This document shows positions 21,659-32,124 of a stretch of DNA of 64,000 bases, in pieces. The stretch is from NCBI RefSeq assembly GCF_932276165.1, contig NC_063991.1, positions 1,355,001 to 1,419,000 of the forward strand. Reading direction: 5' to 3'. The notes under the pieces are model-generated. The model was not told where the DNA came from. It worked only from the letters and a program-made list of their open reading frames with translations, and ran no database searches. The stretch comes from Plutella xylostella (taxonomy: Eukaryota; Arthropoda; Insecta; Lepidoptera; Plutellidae). A program made the translations under genes and the position numbers. How positions within the stretch are numbered: the first letter of the stretch is position 1; every line of letters starts with the position of its first letter.

Positions 21659-21974
21659 GCCTAGTCCACCACGCTGGCCAAGTGCGGGTTGGTGGACCCC
21701 AACACAAGCAAGCTTGTACTGAGAGAGTTGTCGGGTAAGTGGGCAACCCGACTGTCAGATGTTTTCAAGCCGCCCGAAGGCCTCTGACTAGGCTTAACGA
21801 CTGCTGCCGAAGCAGCAACCGGGACCCACGGCTTAACGTGCCGTCCGAAGCACGGAAGCGTCCAGAAAAGCACCACTTGAAATTGGTCACCCATCCAATG
21901 GCTGATCGTGTCAGTTGTTGCTTTACCTCAGCGATCAGTTACGATCACTGAGGCCCGCTCGACTACGGACGCTT
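21589..21974 (-). mobile_element. 5S-headed SINE inserted in LINE ORF2
   Basis: Minus orientation, 386 bp. The head (about 21886-21974) carries GTAAAGCAAC and CCATTGGATGGGTGACC, close to the internal promoter of insect 5S rRNA (GTTAAGCAAC...GGATGGGTGACC). The left end is the 3' side with GGGACGTAATGGGTCGTGAT. A 7-bp duplication CCAGTAT flanks it (21582-21588 and 21975-21981). Removing the insert plus one duplicate restores the LINE frame. Confidence 0.85.
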
Positions 21975-23818
21975 CCAGTATAGCTAGTGAAAAACGTGCC
22001 TATTTTGATCAATTGATTAATAATAAAATTAATGAACCGAAGGCTCTTTGGAAAAACCTAAAGCAGAAGGTTTTAATTGATTCAACGAAAAGTGACTGCT
22101 TACCTGATTCATTTAATAATCCTAACAAAATTAACGAACATTTTTTAGACATACCTGGTATTAATGATGTTCCTGTCTCTAACTTAAACTTTTTTAATAC
22201 ACACCGTTTTGGCACAGCAGTTTTTGAGATTCATCCTGTCTCTGAAGCTGATATTGCCAAATATATAATTTCCATAACATCCAATGCTACTGGCATAGAT
22301 GGCATTAATAGAGATATGATATTACTTACTCTTCCACATACCTTGAAAACCATTACTGCTATAGTGAACAGGTCTATCATGGAACAATCAGTTCCACAAT
22401 GTTGGAAATCAGCACTTATAAATCCACTCCCCAAAGTTGACCCACCCGCTGTGCTTAAAGATCTTAGACCGATCAGTATCTTGCCTTTCTTGTCTAAAAT
22501 AGTAGAGAGAGCCGTTTATGTTCAACTAGTAAATTTTATTGAAGACAATGGCATACTTCCAATCTTACAATCTGGTTTCCGTAGGAATAGGGGTACGACT
22601 ACTGCATTGCTTGATATCACCGATAACATCCTAGCTGAACAAGACATAGGCAATGGGTCAATTTTATCCTTTTTAGATTTCTCACGCGCGTTCGATTCCC
22701 TAAATATTAACCTACTTCTGGCCAAACTATCTTACTACGGTCTCAGTTCTAATGCTGTTAGTTGGTTCAAGAGTTACTTATCAAATAGAACACAGTCTGT
22801 TAAGCTGGTGTTAAGCAATGGTACTTGTATGTTTTCAGATTCTTTGCCCATTAGATGTGGGGTACCTCAAGGTTCAATCCTTGGCCCCCTTTTGTTCATA
22901 ATCTATAGTTCCGATCTAACGGCCCAAATTAAAAACTGTAATTACCATTGCTATGCTGATGATGTTCAACTGTATGCATCTGTCGCTCCAGATAATCTAA
23001 CAAATGTATTAGAGGGTATTAATAGTGATCTTGAGAATATAGATAACTGGTCTAACAACAATGCATTGGTGCTGAATCCTTCTAAATCGAAATACATGAT
23101 ACTGGGCACTACCATGCAAGTTAGAAAGATCATCTCATCTCTCAATAATAATAAACTAACGATAAATATGAGAGGGCAAGATATTGAGCGGGTTGATGAG
23201 GCAAAGTGTCTGGGTTTGCTTCTTGATAGCGGTTTAAAATTTGAAAATCATATCTTAAACATTGTTAAAAATTGTTTCTTTCGTCTTAAAGTATTATATA
23301 AAATTCGCTCCTTATTATCAGAAAAGGTGCGAATTACACTGTGTGAAGCATTGATTCTATCCAGACTTAATTACGGAGACACTGTTTATGGCCCTTGCCT
23401 TCTGGGTAGAACTCGACGTTTAATCCAGCGGGTGCAGAATGCTTGTTGCCGATTCTGCTTCCATGTTCCACCACGTAGTCATATCACTCCCTTTCTTAAT
23501 AAAGCGTCCATGCTTAACATGGAAGCCCGTAGGCATCTACATATTTGCAGCTTAGTTTTTGATGTATTAAAATATAAAAAACCAGAATATTTGTACTCAA
23601 AGTTTATTTTCTCTCCTTTTCATAATAGGTATGGTACTAGATCTACGCGTCCAATCTTGTCAGTTCCGAAACATGTTAGTGCCGCCTTTGAAGGAAGTTT
23701 CCGCTACCATGCAACAAAATGCTGGAATAATATTCCACCACCTTTTAGGCTTCTCAAAAATAAAACTAATTTTAAAAATAAAATGAAAACGTTTCTTCTT
23801 ACTAAACAAAAGCTTTGA
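21908..23818 (+). CDS. LINE reverse transcriptase (ORF2, C-terminal part)
   Basis: True LINE sequence starts at about 21982; earlier codons and the ATG come from the SINE. RT blocks in order: LKDLRPISILPFLSKIVE, LQSGFRRNRGTTTALLDI, motif A FLDFSRAFDSL, motif B GVPQGSILGPLLFII, motif C YADD, then thumb and C-terminal region ending near a VPKHVSAAFEGSFRYHATKC block. About 610 codons are intact with all catalytic aspartates. It would copy LINE RNA at a nicked target, but the element lacks its 5' part and is interrupted, so it is not autonomous. Confidence 0.88.
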   Translation: MSVVALPQRSVTITEARSTTDASSIASEKRAYFDQLINNKINEPKALWKNLKQKVLIDSTKSDCLPDSFNNPNKINEHFLDIPGINDVPVSNLNFFNTHRFGTAVFEIHPVSEADIAKYIISITSNATGIDGINRDMILLTLPHTLKTITAIVNRSIMEQSVPQCWKSALINPLPKVDPPAVLKDLRPISILPFLSKIVERAVYVQLVNFIEDNGILPILQSGFRRNRGTTTALLDITDNILAEQDIGNGSILSFLDFSRAFDSLNINLLLAKLSYYGLSSNAVSWFKSYLSNRTQSVKLVLSNGTCMFSDSLPIRCGVPQGSILGPLLFIIYSSDLTAQIKNCNYHCYADDVQLYASVAPDNLTNVLEGINSDLENIDNWSNNNALVLNPSKSKYMILGTTMQVRKIISSLNNNKLTINMRGQDIERVDEAKCLGLLLDSGLKFENHILNIVKNCFFRLKVLYKIRSLLSEKVRITLCEALILSRLNYGDTVYGPCLLGRTRRLIQRVQNACCRFCFHVPPRSHITPFLNKASMLNMEARRHLHICSLVFDVLKYKKPEYLYSKFIFSPFHNRYGTRSTRPILSVPKHVSAAFEGSFRYHATKCWNNIPPPFRLLKNKTNFKNKMKTFLLTKQKL

Positions 23819-24366
23819 ATATTGTCTTAGTTAATAATTATCCTTCAGTGTAGTAAATACGAAACTACATAAAAAACTTATCTCTCTTGTTCCTAACACA
23901 GTCTGTGTTCGTTGTCTAGCTACGTATGGTGCGGAGATAGGTATGGTACTCCTTTACTCACTTAGTGCGTACCTGTTTTTTCTTCGTCTGTTGAAGAGTC
24001 ACGTTCCAACAAAAAAATTTAATTATACTTACATATTTTTATTTACTACAAAAATGGTCTGTTTCTAAATTGCTTTCTTCTCTTTTTGACGGGTTTACAC
24101 TTACATTAAATAACACTAATTTTACCTGTAAGTATTTTTACAGGGCAGGCAGTTTATGGGAAACTACGGGAGGTAACTGAAAATCAGTGGTTTGTCCCTA
24201 GGGGCAAACATATGCGCTGAGTTGCTTCCCTTTTGGTCTGCTTCAACACACACATTTCCATAATTTGTGTACATAACTGTACTTATCTAATTTGTTGTAA
24301 CTACTTATATGTGTTATGTTTAAGTGGAACAAATAAACGATTTATCTATCTATCTATCTATCTATC
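23819..24366 (+). other. 3' UTR and tail of the LINE
   Basis: Non-coding, with a short stem TTTGTCCC/GGGGCAAA near 24191, AATAAA at about 24331 and (CTAT)n to 24366. Confidence 0.7.
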
Positions 24367-24612
24367 TTGACTCTTGGTTGTCTCTGGATCGAATCCTGGC
24401 CGGTACAGCTCGGTCCAAAGAACTTAATGCTTGAAGTTCAAACCAACCAACTACAATTTTTGAATGAATAAATAGGCGATTTGTTATTTAAGAAAAGGTA
24501 CAAAAGTGCATTCGCTGCCAAGGACTACCAAGTAAATTAATATATTTTCAAGATTTTCCAAAAAACGTAGAACAAAACAAGTTGTTCAGATGACCCCCAT
24601 TATGCGCATTAG

Positions 24613-24949
24613 AGCGGTGGTAGCTCAGTCGGGTAAGCGCCCGCTTCTCACGCAAGAGATGCGGGTTCGATCCCGGCGCTGACATGTAACAATGAGTTCT
24701 TTTAACTTAAGTACAATGTATACCATCGCTCTTACGGTGAAGGAAAACATCGTGAAGAAACCTGCATTTATCTAGATTTAGCACATCTAGATATGTGAAC
24801 CCACCAATCCGCAGTGGACCAGCGTGGTGGGAAATGGTCCAAGCTTAGGAAGGCAGTTTAAACCTTGGGGATATGCACAAAGGTTTCACTCGAGAGAGCC
24901 AGGTGCAGGTACTGACACCCCCACAGAGAATAGAATAGAATAGAATAGA
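24613..24949 (+). mobile_element. tRNA-headed SINE A, complete
   Basis: GCGGTGGTAGCTCAGTCGGG head, GGTTCGATCCC B box, (GAATA)n tail. Confidence 0.88.
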
Positions 24950-25116
24950 CGCTGTCTGCAATGTTGAAGTACATTTAACAGCTCATCGGAATATTACCAA
25001 CATAAACGTAAATTTATATTGTGTTCAAATATTATTATTAAATATATAAATAAGAAAATCAAAAAAAAATTTAGTGTCAGCCTTTTTGAAGTGGAACTTT
25101 TCCAATGATCGCAAGT
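24950..25116. mobile_element. MITE C, right half
   Basis: GACGCTGTCTGCAATGTTGA through GTGGAACTTTTCCAATGATC; the left half is replaced by the SINE A at 24613-24949. Confidence 0.6.
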
Positions 25117-25131
25117 GTATTAAGTAATTGT

Positions 25132-25500
25132 CTCTGTGGTCTAGTGGTAGAAGCTTCGCTTCATGACCCAGAGGTCCTGGGTTCGATTCCCGGGTGGGAC
25201 CATCAATTTGTGTTTCTAAATTGTGGTTCTAAGTTTGGTTAGGACATAGAAGGCTGATCACCTGATGTCCGAAACAGTGAAACGATCCATGCTGTCGGAT
25301 GGGCATGTAAAGCAGTCGGTCCTGCGCCTAGCTCTCTCCAGTCGTGTCGGTCAATCCGTCCCATTGGGCTATGAGAGTGATGGAACAGAGAGTGCTCCTG
25401 TGTACTGCGCACACACTTGGGCACTATAATCTACTCCTGCGTAGATGGCTGATCTCAATTGAGATTGGCCGCCGTCGTCGAAATTCGGCTAGGAGGACAC
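25132..25500 (+). mobile_element. tRNA-headed SINE C, full length with TSD
   Basis: Head CTCTGTGGTCTAGTGGTAGA with GGTTCGATTCCC; the body differs from SINEs A and B. A perfect 13-bp duplication ATTAAGTAATTGT flanks it (25119-25131 and 25501-25513), giving a 369-bp unit. The head looks closest to a tRNA-Gly-type sequence; this is tentative. Confidence 0.88.
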
Positions 25501-25837
25501 ATTAAGTAATTGTTATGTAAAGCTTAAACTAATAAACTGCTATTTATTTTTAATTAATCTACATTAAACGTTTTAATTGCCAACGTTTCAATGAATGTCA
25601 TTAAAGTTTGTGTAACGAGTTCCGTTTAAAAAAACACGGCAAAAGTTCTATGAATTTGTTAAACTAAGCACTGAGTGAAATAAAATGTTTCTGTAATTTT
25701 AATTTACTTTCCTCGTGTAAAAAGTTGAACCTATACTTTGTTTTTGTCTGCTTAACAAAAACGTGGTGGTATAAGTTTAAGTGTGTGTATGAGCTAACTG
25801 AATTTTGATACTATTAATTATAAATTTAATGTTAATA

Positions 25838-25903
25838 TTCTATAATATTCTCATGACAACAATTGATAATATTCTCATGACAACAACTGATAATATTCTG
25901 ACT
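25838..25903. repeat. Short tandem repeat, about 25-bp unit
   Basis: GATAATATTCTCATGACAAC repeats two to three times; the SINE at 25904 interrupts the last unit, which continues at about 26172. Confidence 0.6.
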
Positions 25904-26171
25904 AGACGACTGAATGGCGTAGTGGTTAGTGACCCTGACTACTGAGCCGAAGGTCCCGGGTTCGATTCCCGGCTGGGGCAGATATTTGTTTAAAGAGAGA
26001 TATTTGTACTCGGGTCTTGGGTGTTGATATTTATATTTAATATGTATCTATCTATGTATTTGTGTAGATATATCAGCTGTCCGATGCCCATAATACAGGC
26101 TTTGCCTAGCTTGGGGTCGGATGGCCGTGTGTGAGATGTCCCCACATATTTATTATTTATTTATTTATTCT
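25904..26171 (+). mobile_element. tRNA-headed SINE B2
   Basis: GACGACTGAATGGCGTAGTG head as in B1, but with a different 3' module (GCTTGGGGTCGGATGGCCGT ... GATGTCCCCACATA). Confidence 0.85.
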
Positions 26172-26182
26172 AATGACAACAA

Positions 26183-26245
26183 TTCACGAAGGGGTAGTCA
26201 GAGGTGACTCGCAAGTGAGCCACCCGCTTTTTGCGCTATCACCGT
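26183..26245 (-). repeat. SINE 3' module fragment (type 1')
   Basis: ACGAAGGGGTAGTCAGAGG and AAGTGAGCCACCCGC, reverse of the fragment at 19103-19200. Confidence 0.45.
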
Positions 26246-26440
26246 TTTTGTGTAAATTATAATGCATCATTTATTTGACCCCCTGACAACAACAACAACA
26301 AAAATACAGAATAGAATAGAAAGCAACTAATAACACAACGGGTTGCTGTCCAGAGCCACAAAAAGGCTCCAGCTCAGCATGTGCTGTAGACAATAAGGCC
26401 AGAGCGCTGAACCGCGGCTCGCACGAAAAGCTAGTCCTAA

Positions 26441-26640
26441 TCCTAACTTAATATTATAAATGCGAAAGTAACTGTGTCTGTCTGTCTGTTACTCTTTCAC
26501 GCCAAAACTACTGGGCAGATTTAAATGAAATGTGCCATACATATGGTCTAGACCCTGACAAAGAACATAGGCTACTTTTTATCCCGGAATTCCCACGGGA
26601 AAACTTTTTAAGGCGAAGCGAAGCTCGCGGGAATAGCTAG
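26441..26640 (+). mobile_element. Helitron-like short element
   Basis: TCCTAACTTAATATTATAAA start, GGGAATAGCTAG end followed by T. An extra TCCTAA unit precedes it. Confidence 0.68.
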
Positions 26641-26859
26641 TATAATATAAATAAGTATCCAATTCTGTAGCTGGTTTCAAAACAGCTTATTATGTTCTAA
26701 GGTGAAATGAACACCGCAATTAATATAAATATAGCTGAAATTTTCACGAAAATTTTGTGGCAGCAAAATTGTTTTCTGAACATGAAAGAAATAGGATATC
26801 TTGGAGAATTTATACTCTGTTCACGGGTGGTTAGGTTTTATAGGAAAAAATATATAAAA

Positions 26860-27010
26860 CTAGCTGTTCCCGCGCGCTTCGCTTCGCCTTAAAAACTTTT
26901 CCCGTGGGAATTCCGGGATAAAAAGTAGCCTATGTTATTTCCCAGGGTCTAGACCGTATGTATACCAAATTTCATTCAAATCCGTTCAGTAGTTTTGGCG
27001 TGAAAGAGTA

Positions 27011-27053
<43 letters not shown>

Positions 27054-27086
27054 CAGTTACTTTCGCATTTATAATATTAGTTAGGA
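26860..27086 (-). mobile_element. Helitron-like short element
   Basis: CTAGCTGTTCCCGCGCGC on the left after A, a long (CAGA)n tract and ATTAGTTAGGA on the right followed by TTAGGAT. Confidence 0.7.
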
Positions 27087-27097
27087 TTAGGATATAA

Positions 27098-27393
27098 ACA
27101 CTCACACCTTGTACTAATGTACTCCCTTGCGGGGTAGGCAGAGGTGCATTGCTGCACCCATTTTTAGCCAGTGTTATGTTCGTCCCAATGTAATACCGAA
27201 AGTACTTAGCATAAACTGGAGGAAGTTAGCTTAGTGCATTTACACGATAGAATAAGAATAGGGTCGGACCTATTGCCGTTTTACGGGCCATCCAAGACCC
27301 GAGAACAAATATCAGAATCTGCCCCGGCTGGGAATCGAACCCGTGACCTATAGCACAAGAGTCAGCGTTGCTAAGCGCTGCGCCATCCAATAG
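27098..27393 (-). mobile_element. SINE B1 with internal extra sequence
   Basis: 3' module on the left, tRNA-like head (diverged) on the right. About 60 bp near 27199-27260 is not found in other B1 copies. Confidence 0.7.
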
Positions 27394-27475
27394 GAAAAAA
27401 GCCTTGTTAAATAGTATTTATTGCACCTGAAAAATATCGTCAACCGAAAGCTTAAATTAACAATACAGGATGTTG

Positions 27476-27725
27476 CAAAAAAGGTATACTAAGCCGAAAA
27501 GGGGTGACTCAGGGGGTAAATCTGAACAACTTTTGTTCTATGAGTTCTGAAAATTCATGAAAATAAAAAATATTTTCCGTAGAAACTTTGTTGGTCACGT
27601 GACTTTTGTACTATTGAGAACGATTTTTTTAGCGAATTACCAAAAATCGTTGAACAAAAGTTGTTCAGAATGACCCTCTGAGTCACCCCCTTTTGGCTTA
27701 GTATATCCTTTTTGCTACACCCTGC
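27476..27725. mobile_element. Palindromic MITE A variant
   Basis: CAGGATGTTGCAAAAAAGG start and TTTTGCTACACCCTGC end; centre GGTCACGTGAC. The arms contain a GGGGTGACTCAGGGGGT segment not present in other copies. Confidence 0.65.
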
Positions 27726-27900
27726 AGACGGACAAGATGGTATGTCACATACGAGAATAAAGCAAAAAACTGTGCACATTTTGTTTACTGTCAAACCGTT
27801 CTAAGCTCAACCTTATGACAACCATTGTATTATAGCAATGAATAAAGTCGCTAAACTTCTAATCGAATTAATCCTAACTATCCTAATCCTAATCCTAATA

Positions 27901-28105
27901 TCCTAATAATATTATAAATGCGAAAGTAACTGTGTCTGTCTGTCTGTCTGTTACTCTTTCACGCTGAAACTACTGAACGGATTTGAATGAAATTTGGTAG
28001 GTATACATACGGTCTAGACCCTGGGAAAGAACATAGGCTACTTTTTATCCCGGAATTCCCACGGGAAAACTTTTTAAGGCGAAGTGAGGCCGCGGGAACA
28101 GCTAG
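27901..28105 (+). mobile_element. Helitron-like short element
   Basis: TCCTAATAATATTATAAATG start preceded by several ATCCTA units; GGGAACAGCTAG end followed by T. Confidence 0.7.
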
Positions 28106-28301
28106 TATACTAGAATAAAGCAAAAAACTGTGCACATTTTGTTTACTGTCAAATCGTTTTAAGCTCAACCTTATGACAACCATTGTATACCAATGAATAA
28201 AGTCGCTAAACTTCTAATCGAATTAATAAAAAATAAGAGCTTATTGGTAGAAGTGGGTGTTATTTGATGAGACATTCTTTTTCACTGGTACTCCATCTAG
28301 T

Positions 28302-28688
28302 CGAGTCGCTCGACTAGGAGCGTCCGTAGTCGAGCGGGCTTCAGTGATCGTAACTGATCGCTGAGGTTAAGCAACAACTGACACGGTCAGCCATTGGATG
28401 GGTGACCAATTTCAAGTGGTGCTTTTCTGGACGCTTCCGGGCACGTTAAGCCGTGGGTCCCGGTTGCTGCTTCGGCAGCAGTCGTTAAGCCTAGTCAGAG
28501 GCCTTCGGGCGGCTTGAAAACATCTCGACAGTCGGGTTGCCCACTTACCCGACAACTCTCTCAGCACAAGCTTGCTTGTGTTGGGGTCCACCAACCCGCA
28601 CTTGGCCAGCGTGGTGGACTAGGCCTAAACCCTTCCGTCATTGGAAGGAGACCCGTGCCCCAGCAGTGGGGACGTGATGGGTCGTGAT
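28302..28688 (+). mobile_element. 5S-headed SINE, full length
   Basis: 387 bp. Head GCGTCCGTAGTCGAGCGGGC, then GATCGCTGAGGTTAAGCAAC and TTGGATGGGTGACC, matching the 5S rRNA internal control region. Body with GGTTGCTGCTTCGGCAGCAG hairpin, 3' end GGGACGTGATGGGTCGTGAT. The flanks carry a 47-bp direct repeat with one mismatch (28255-28301 and 28689-28735). Confidence 0.88.
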
Positions 28689-28770
28689 GGGTGTTATTTG
28701 ATGAGACATTCTTTTTCACTGATACTCCATCTAGTTCGTATAAAAAATATTGTTGCATAAATACACCTTG

Positions 28771-28856
28771 GTCTAGGCCTAAACCCTTCCTTCACTGGAA
28801 AGAGACCCGTGCCCCAGTGGGGACGTGATGGGTCGTGATGATGATGATGATGATGA
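28771..28856 (+). mobile_element. 5S-headed SINE, 3' end only
   Basis: GGTCTAGGCCTAAACCCTTC to a (GAT)n tail; 5'-truncated. Confidence 0.75.
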
Positions 28857-29044
28857 AATATACCTCTATTAATTATGCTCCGTTGGTGTCATCCCAGCAA
28901 TATATTCTTTATGTATCTATTTATTTATTTACTTTGCAGTACCAACAACATGCACATAAAATCATCTTATTAACATTTACAAATATCTATTATGTTTATA
29001 CCTACATAATTATATTCAAAGATGTAAGATTTCAAAAAACATAA

Positions 29045-29395
29045 AAAATAAATAACTAAAACCGTCTCACTTTATTCTGGCTCTGACATTTCAAATTCAC
29101 TGGAGATAATAAAAATTACATTTAATTTCTTTCATGTTGCGGTGTTTTTTTTCTAATATAATATTATGTAGTTATTATATTTAAATATCACGTCAGTGGC
29201 AGAACCTTTGAGCTCGACTGTACGACTGTTGCTTTTTAATGTAAAACCACTTCTGAGCGTGACGGTACAGGTAATTATTCTGCTTTTTAATATATTTACA
29301 ATAGAAAAAAAAATGTTTTAGGTAAATGTATAGCAAAAAACAGACGGCTACCACTTCGTAAGTTGTGAGCATAATATTATGTTTGTTTGTATGCT
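29045..29395. other. Nothing recognised
   Basis: AT-rich sequence without a convincing ORF or known repeat. Confidence 0.5.
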
Positions 29396-29399
29396 GTCT

Positions 29400-29638
29400 A
29401 TTTAAACAATCATCTGCCCCAGCCGGACACCGAACCCGGGTCACAGACAATCCTTAACTACTGCGCCACACGGTCATTATAAACAAACAAACACTCACAT
29501 CCTGTACTAATGTACTCCCTTGCGGGGTAGGACGAGGTGCATTGCTGCACCCACTTTTCGCCAGTGTTATGTTAGTCCCAATGTAATAGGGGGCGGGCAT
29601 ATTGCCATTTTACGGGCACATCCAAGACCCGAGAACAT
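29400..29638 (-). mobile_element. SINE B1 fragments
   Basis: A diverged head (29400-29478) and a separate 3' module (29490-29638) lie side by side in the same orientation, but in head-then-tail order on the plus strand. They are therefore parts of two insertions. Confidence 0.65.
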
Positions 29639-30015
29639 TATAACTGGCACACAAGACAGCGGCAGGCGTGTAAATCTGTTGTTTAGCAAATTCCTCGGCC
29701 CATGAATTTTACAGGCAGGATGCGGTGAACCTCGAGCCAGGTTTGAGGAGGTAGGGCGGTGGTGCAAGCTGTAAGAAAAACGCTGAGTTACACGAATAAC
29801 CTAACCAACGTTAAAAACCCCCGACATCCAACACCAAAAGTCGCATTTCTTTTTAAAATGTGGCTAAGAACAGTCAGGATAACATGTCATTTACCCGAAA
29901 AAAAAAACAAATTGAAAATCCGTTCAAACGTTCGGGAGCTAAGCTAAACCAGACAGATACACTGTTATACAGACACGTTAAACATTATAAAACCATTCTT
30001 TTTCCGTCGGGGGTT

Positions 30016-30366
30016 CTATTCTATTCTATTCTATTCTATTCTCTGTGGGGGTGTAAGTACCTGCACCTGGCTCTCTCGAATGGAACCTTTGTGCATATCC
30101 CCAAGGTCTAAACTGCCTTCCTAAGCTTGGACCATTTCCCACCACGCTGGTCCAATGCGGGTTGGTGGGTTCACATATTTAGATTGATGTGCTAAATCTA
30201 GATATGCAGGTTTCCTCACGATGTTTTCCTTCACCGTAAGAGCGATGGTATACATTGTACTTAAATTCAGAAAAGACATTCATCATTGGTACATGTCAGC
30301 GCCGGGATTCGAACCCGCATCTCTTGATTGAGAAGCGGGCGCTCACCCGACTGAGCTACCACCGCT
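30016..30366 (-). mobile_element. tRNA-headed SINE A with TSD
   Basis: (TATTC)n tail, tRNA head on the right. An 11-bp duplication CGTCGGGGGTT flanks it (30005-30015 and 30367-30377). Confidence 0.9.
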
Positions 30367-30508
30367 CGTCGGGGGTTATAAAACGCAGTACTTACGAAGT
30401 GTTGTTGGTCACGCGACTTTTAACTATATAGCGATTAGAATACATTTTTCACGAATATCTTAAGGTCGTCGAATAAAAGTTGTTTTGGAGAATAAAATAC
30501 ACTTAAGT

Positions 30509-30647
30509 ATCCCAGATACTAAATTGACAGATTCTAAACGGTTCATCAACAGTCGATTGTCCCGCGGTTAAGTGACGTATCGTTCTATTGGCGGTACAAT
30601 CGAATGTTGGTGAACCGTTCAGAATCTGTCAATTTAGTATCTGGGAT
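30509..30647. mobile_element. MITE with the foldback-element ends
   Basis: TCCCAGATACTAAATTGACA on the left and its inverse on the right; the arms match over about 60 bp including AACGGTTCATCAACA. The same sequence ends the element at 14669-16203. Confidence 0.75.
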
Positions 30648-30924
30648 TAAAATCAGATTTTAGTGTAGGTATTGTATTCTCCTAAACTTGCATTCCCGCT
30701 ACAATCTTACCCCAGCACCAACGCCACCCACACATGTAAACAACCCCCACTCTTTCCATGTGTGTGTACCATGTATCCGTGTCTGTTGATTTCCCAAAAG
30801 AGTACCCTCAGTTCACGGGGCTCTCTGTACCAAGCGATGTATGGGGACGCGATGGTGCAGTGGTTAATGACTGGCTACTGGTCTTAGGTTAGAGAAACGG
30901 TTGTGGGATACTTTGGGTGCTTTA

Positions 30925-31060
30925 GATAGAATACACTTTATTTGACACTTTACAAAACAGAATAATAAAATTAACAAAATGAAACTTAATTAGGGTACAA
31001 AAGGCGATCTTATCACTAAAAGCGATCTCTGCCAGACAACCTTCTACCGTCTAGGTTATG
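30925..31060 (-). mobile_element. LINE 3' tail fragment
   Basis: TAGATAGAATACACTTTATT and AAAAGGCGATCTTATCACTA then AAGCGATCTCTGCCAGACAA. Confidence 0.6.
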
Positions 31061-31789
31061 AGTAGGATGTACTCGTAGGTTTTAAAATTGGAATTGAAAC
31101 GACGATTAGATTTATCTAAACTAAATCATAATTTATTAATCATAAAAAAACACAAAAGGTACAATACATAAATTAACACATTAAAATACATATTTCAATC
31201 ATTTAAATTCTACAATCAATTCAAAATCTACGATCCACAAAAATCTTCGTCATTAACCTATATATAACAAATGTTATCAGCAATATGCCTCGTCAAAAAT
31301 CACTCAAAAAGGCCACCCCGAGTCGTACCTGGCCCAAAGGTACCCATTATATTTTTATTATTTATCTAAACTGCATTTTTCATAGTTGGATTAAAATGAA
31401 ATAGGTATTTAGCAAAAATTGTTACCTTCAAAATGAAATAATTTATTTTAGCGGTAGTTTAGTCGTTGGATAATTTTGATGCAGTAAGTAAGTATAGCCG
31501 TTTTAGAAAAATGCATTTAAACAAAAGTTAGTGTGTTTTCGCCATTGAAAATTGAAGTATTGAATTTTAAAACTGAACTAATTTGAGACCTATTGATGTA
31601 CTATTGTTCTAAAACCATAAAATATGCAAAAGCGCGGTGTGGGCAGGCAATTGAGTTTACTTAGGTTCGAATACACACATTGAACATTTTGAGCCAAATA
31701 CATAGATTTGATATTGTTATGTTACGTAGGTATGTCGTTTATAAATACATTCACGAGCTATGACAACGATTTTTTAAAAACATGTATTT
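31060..31789. other. Nothing recognised
   Basis: AT-rich, no ORF or repeat I can name. Confidence 0.5.
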
Positions 31790-31926
31790 AGGGCTACTTG
31801 CAGAAACATATTAATTCTAGATTTAGTGTTAAATCTCGATTTAGTGTCAAATTTTATATGGACTGACGTTTCTTAAATCGACATTTGACACTAAATCTAG
31901 ATTTAATTTGTTGGTGCAAGGGGCCC
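31790..31926. mobile_element. Palindromic MITE J
   Basis: GGGCTACTTGCAGAAACA...TTGGTGCAAGGGGCCC with arms meeting at a shared CTAGATTTAGTGT motif. About 40-bp imperfect TIRs. Confidence 0.55.
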
Positions 31927-31952
31927 TTAAGATTTTATCAAAATACGGTTTT

Positions 31953-32111
31953 AGTCAGGTTGCCCACTTCCCACAGCACAAGCTTGTTTGTGTTGTGGTC
32001 CACCAACCCGCACTAGGCCAGCGTGGTGGACTAGGCCTAAAACCCTTCCTTCATTGGAAGGAGACCCGTGCCCCAGCAGTGGGGACGTGATGGGTCGTGA
32101 TGGATGGATGG
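31953..32111 (+). mobile_element. 5S-headed SINE, 3' half
   Basis: GTCAGGTTGCCCACTTCCCA to GGGTCGTGATGGATGGATGG; 5'-truncated. Confidence 0.75.
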
Positions 32112-32124
32112 TTTAAGTTGGTAA

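Larger units (their letters stand above)
20840..24366 (+). mobile_element. CR1/jockey-like LINE, 5'-truncated, split by a SINE
   Basis: Holds the C-terminal half of an AP endonuclease, a complete RT, a roughly 500-bp 3' UTR and a (CTAT)n tail (24336-24366) after AATAAA. A tetranucleotide tail rather than poly(A) fits CR1/L2-like LINEs. ORF1 and the 5' half of the endonuclease are missing, the usual 5' truncation. The 5S-headed SINE at 21589-21974 interrupts ORF2. Confidence 0.85.
27451..28750. mobile_element. MITE G, multiply interrupted
   Basis: Starts with TTAAATTAACAATA, then MITE A (27476-27725). Its body resumes at about 27726 and is partly duplicated (27754-27872 and 28112-28230) on both sides of a Helitron-like copy (27901-28105). 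The right end ACTCCATCTAGT is split by a 5S-headed SINE (28302-28688). Confidence 0.6.

Noticed and set aside
22009..22725. Minus-strand ORFs within 22.0-22.7 kb
   Set aside because: They are shadows of the RT frame on the plus strand.
24613..24690. tRNA genes at the SINE heads
   Set aside because: Each head is followed by a SINE body and tail and bounded by target duplications; the heads are diverged from true tRNAs.
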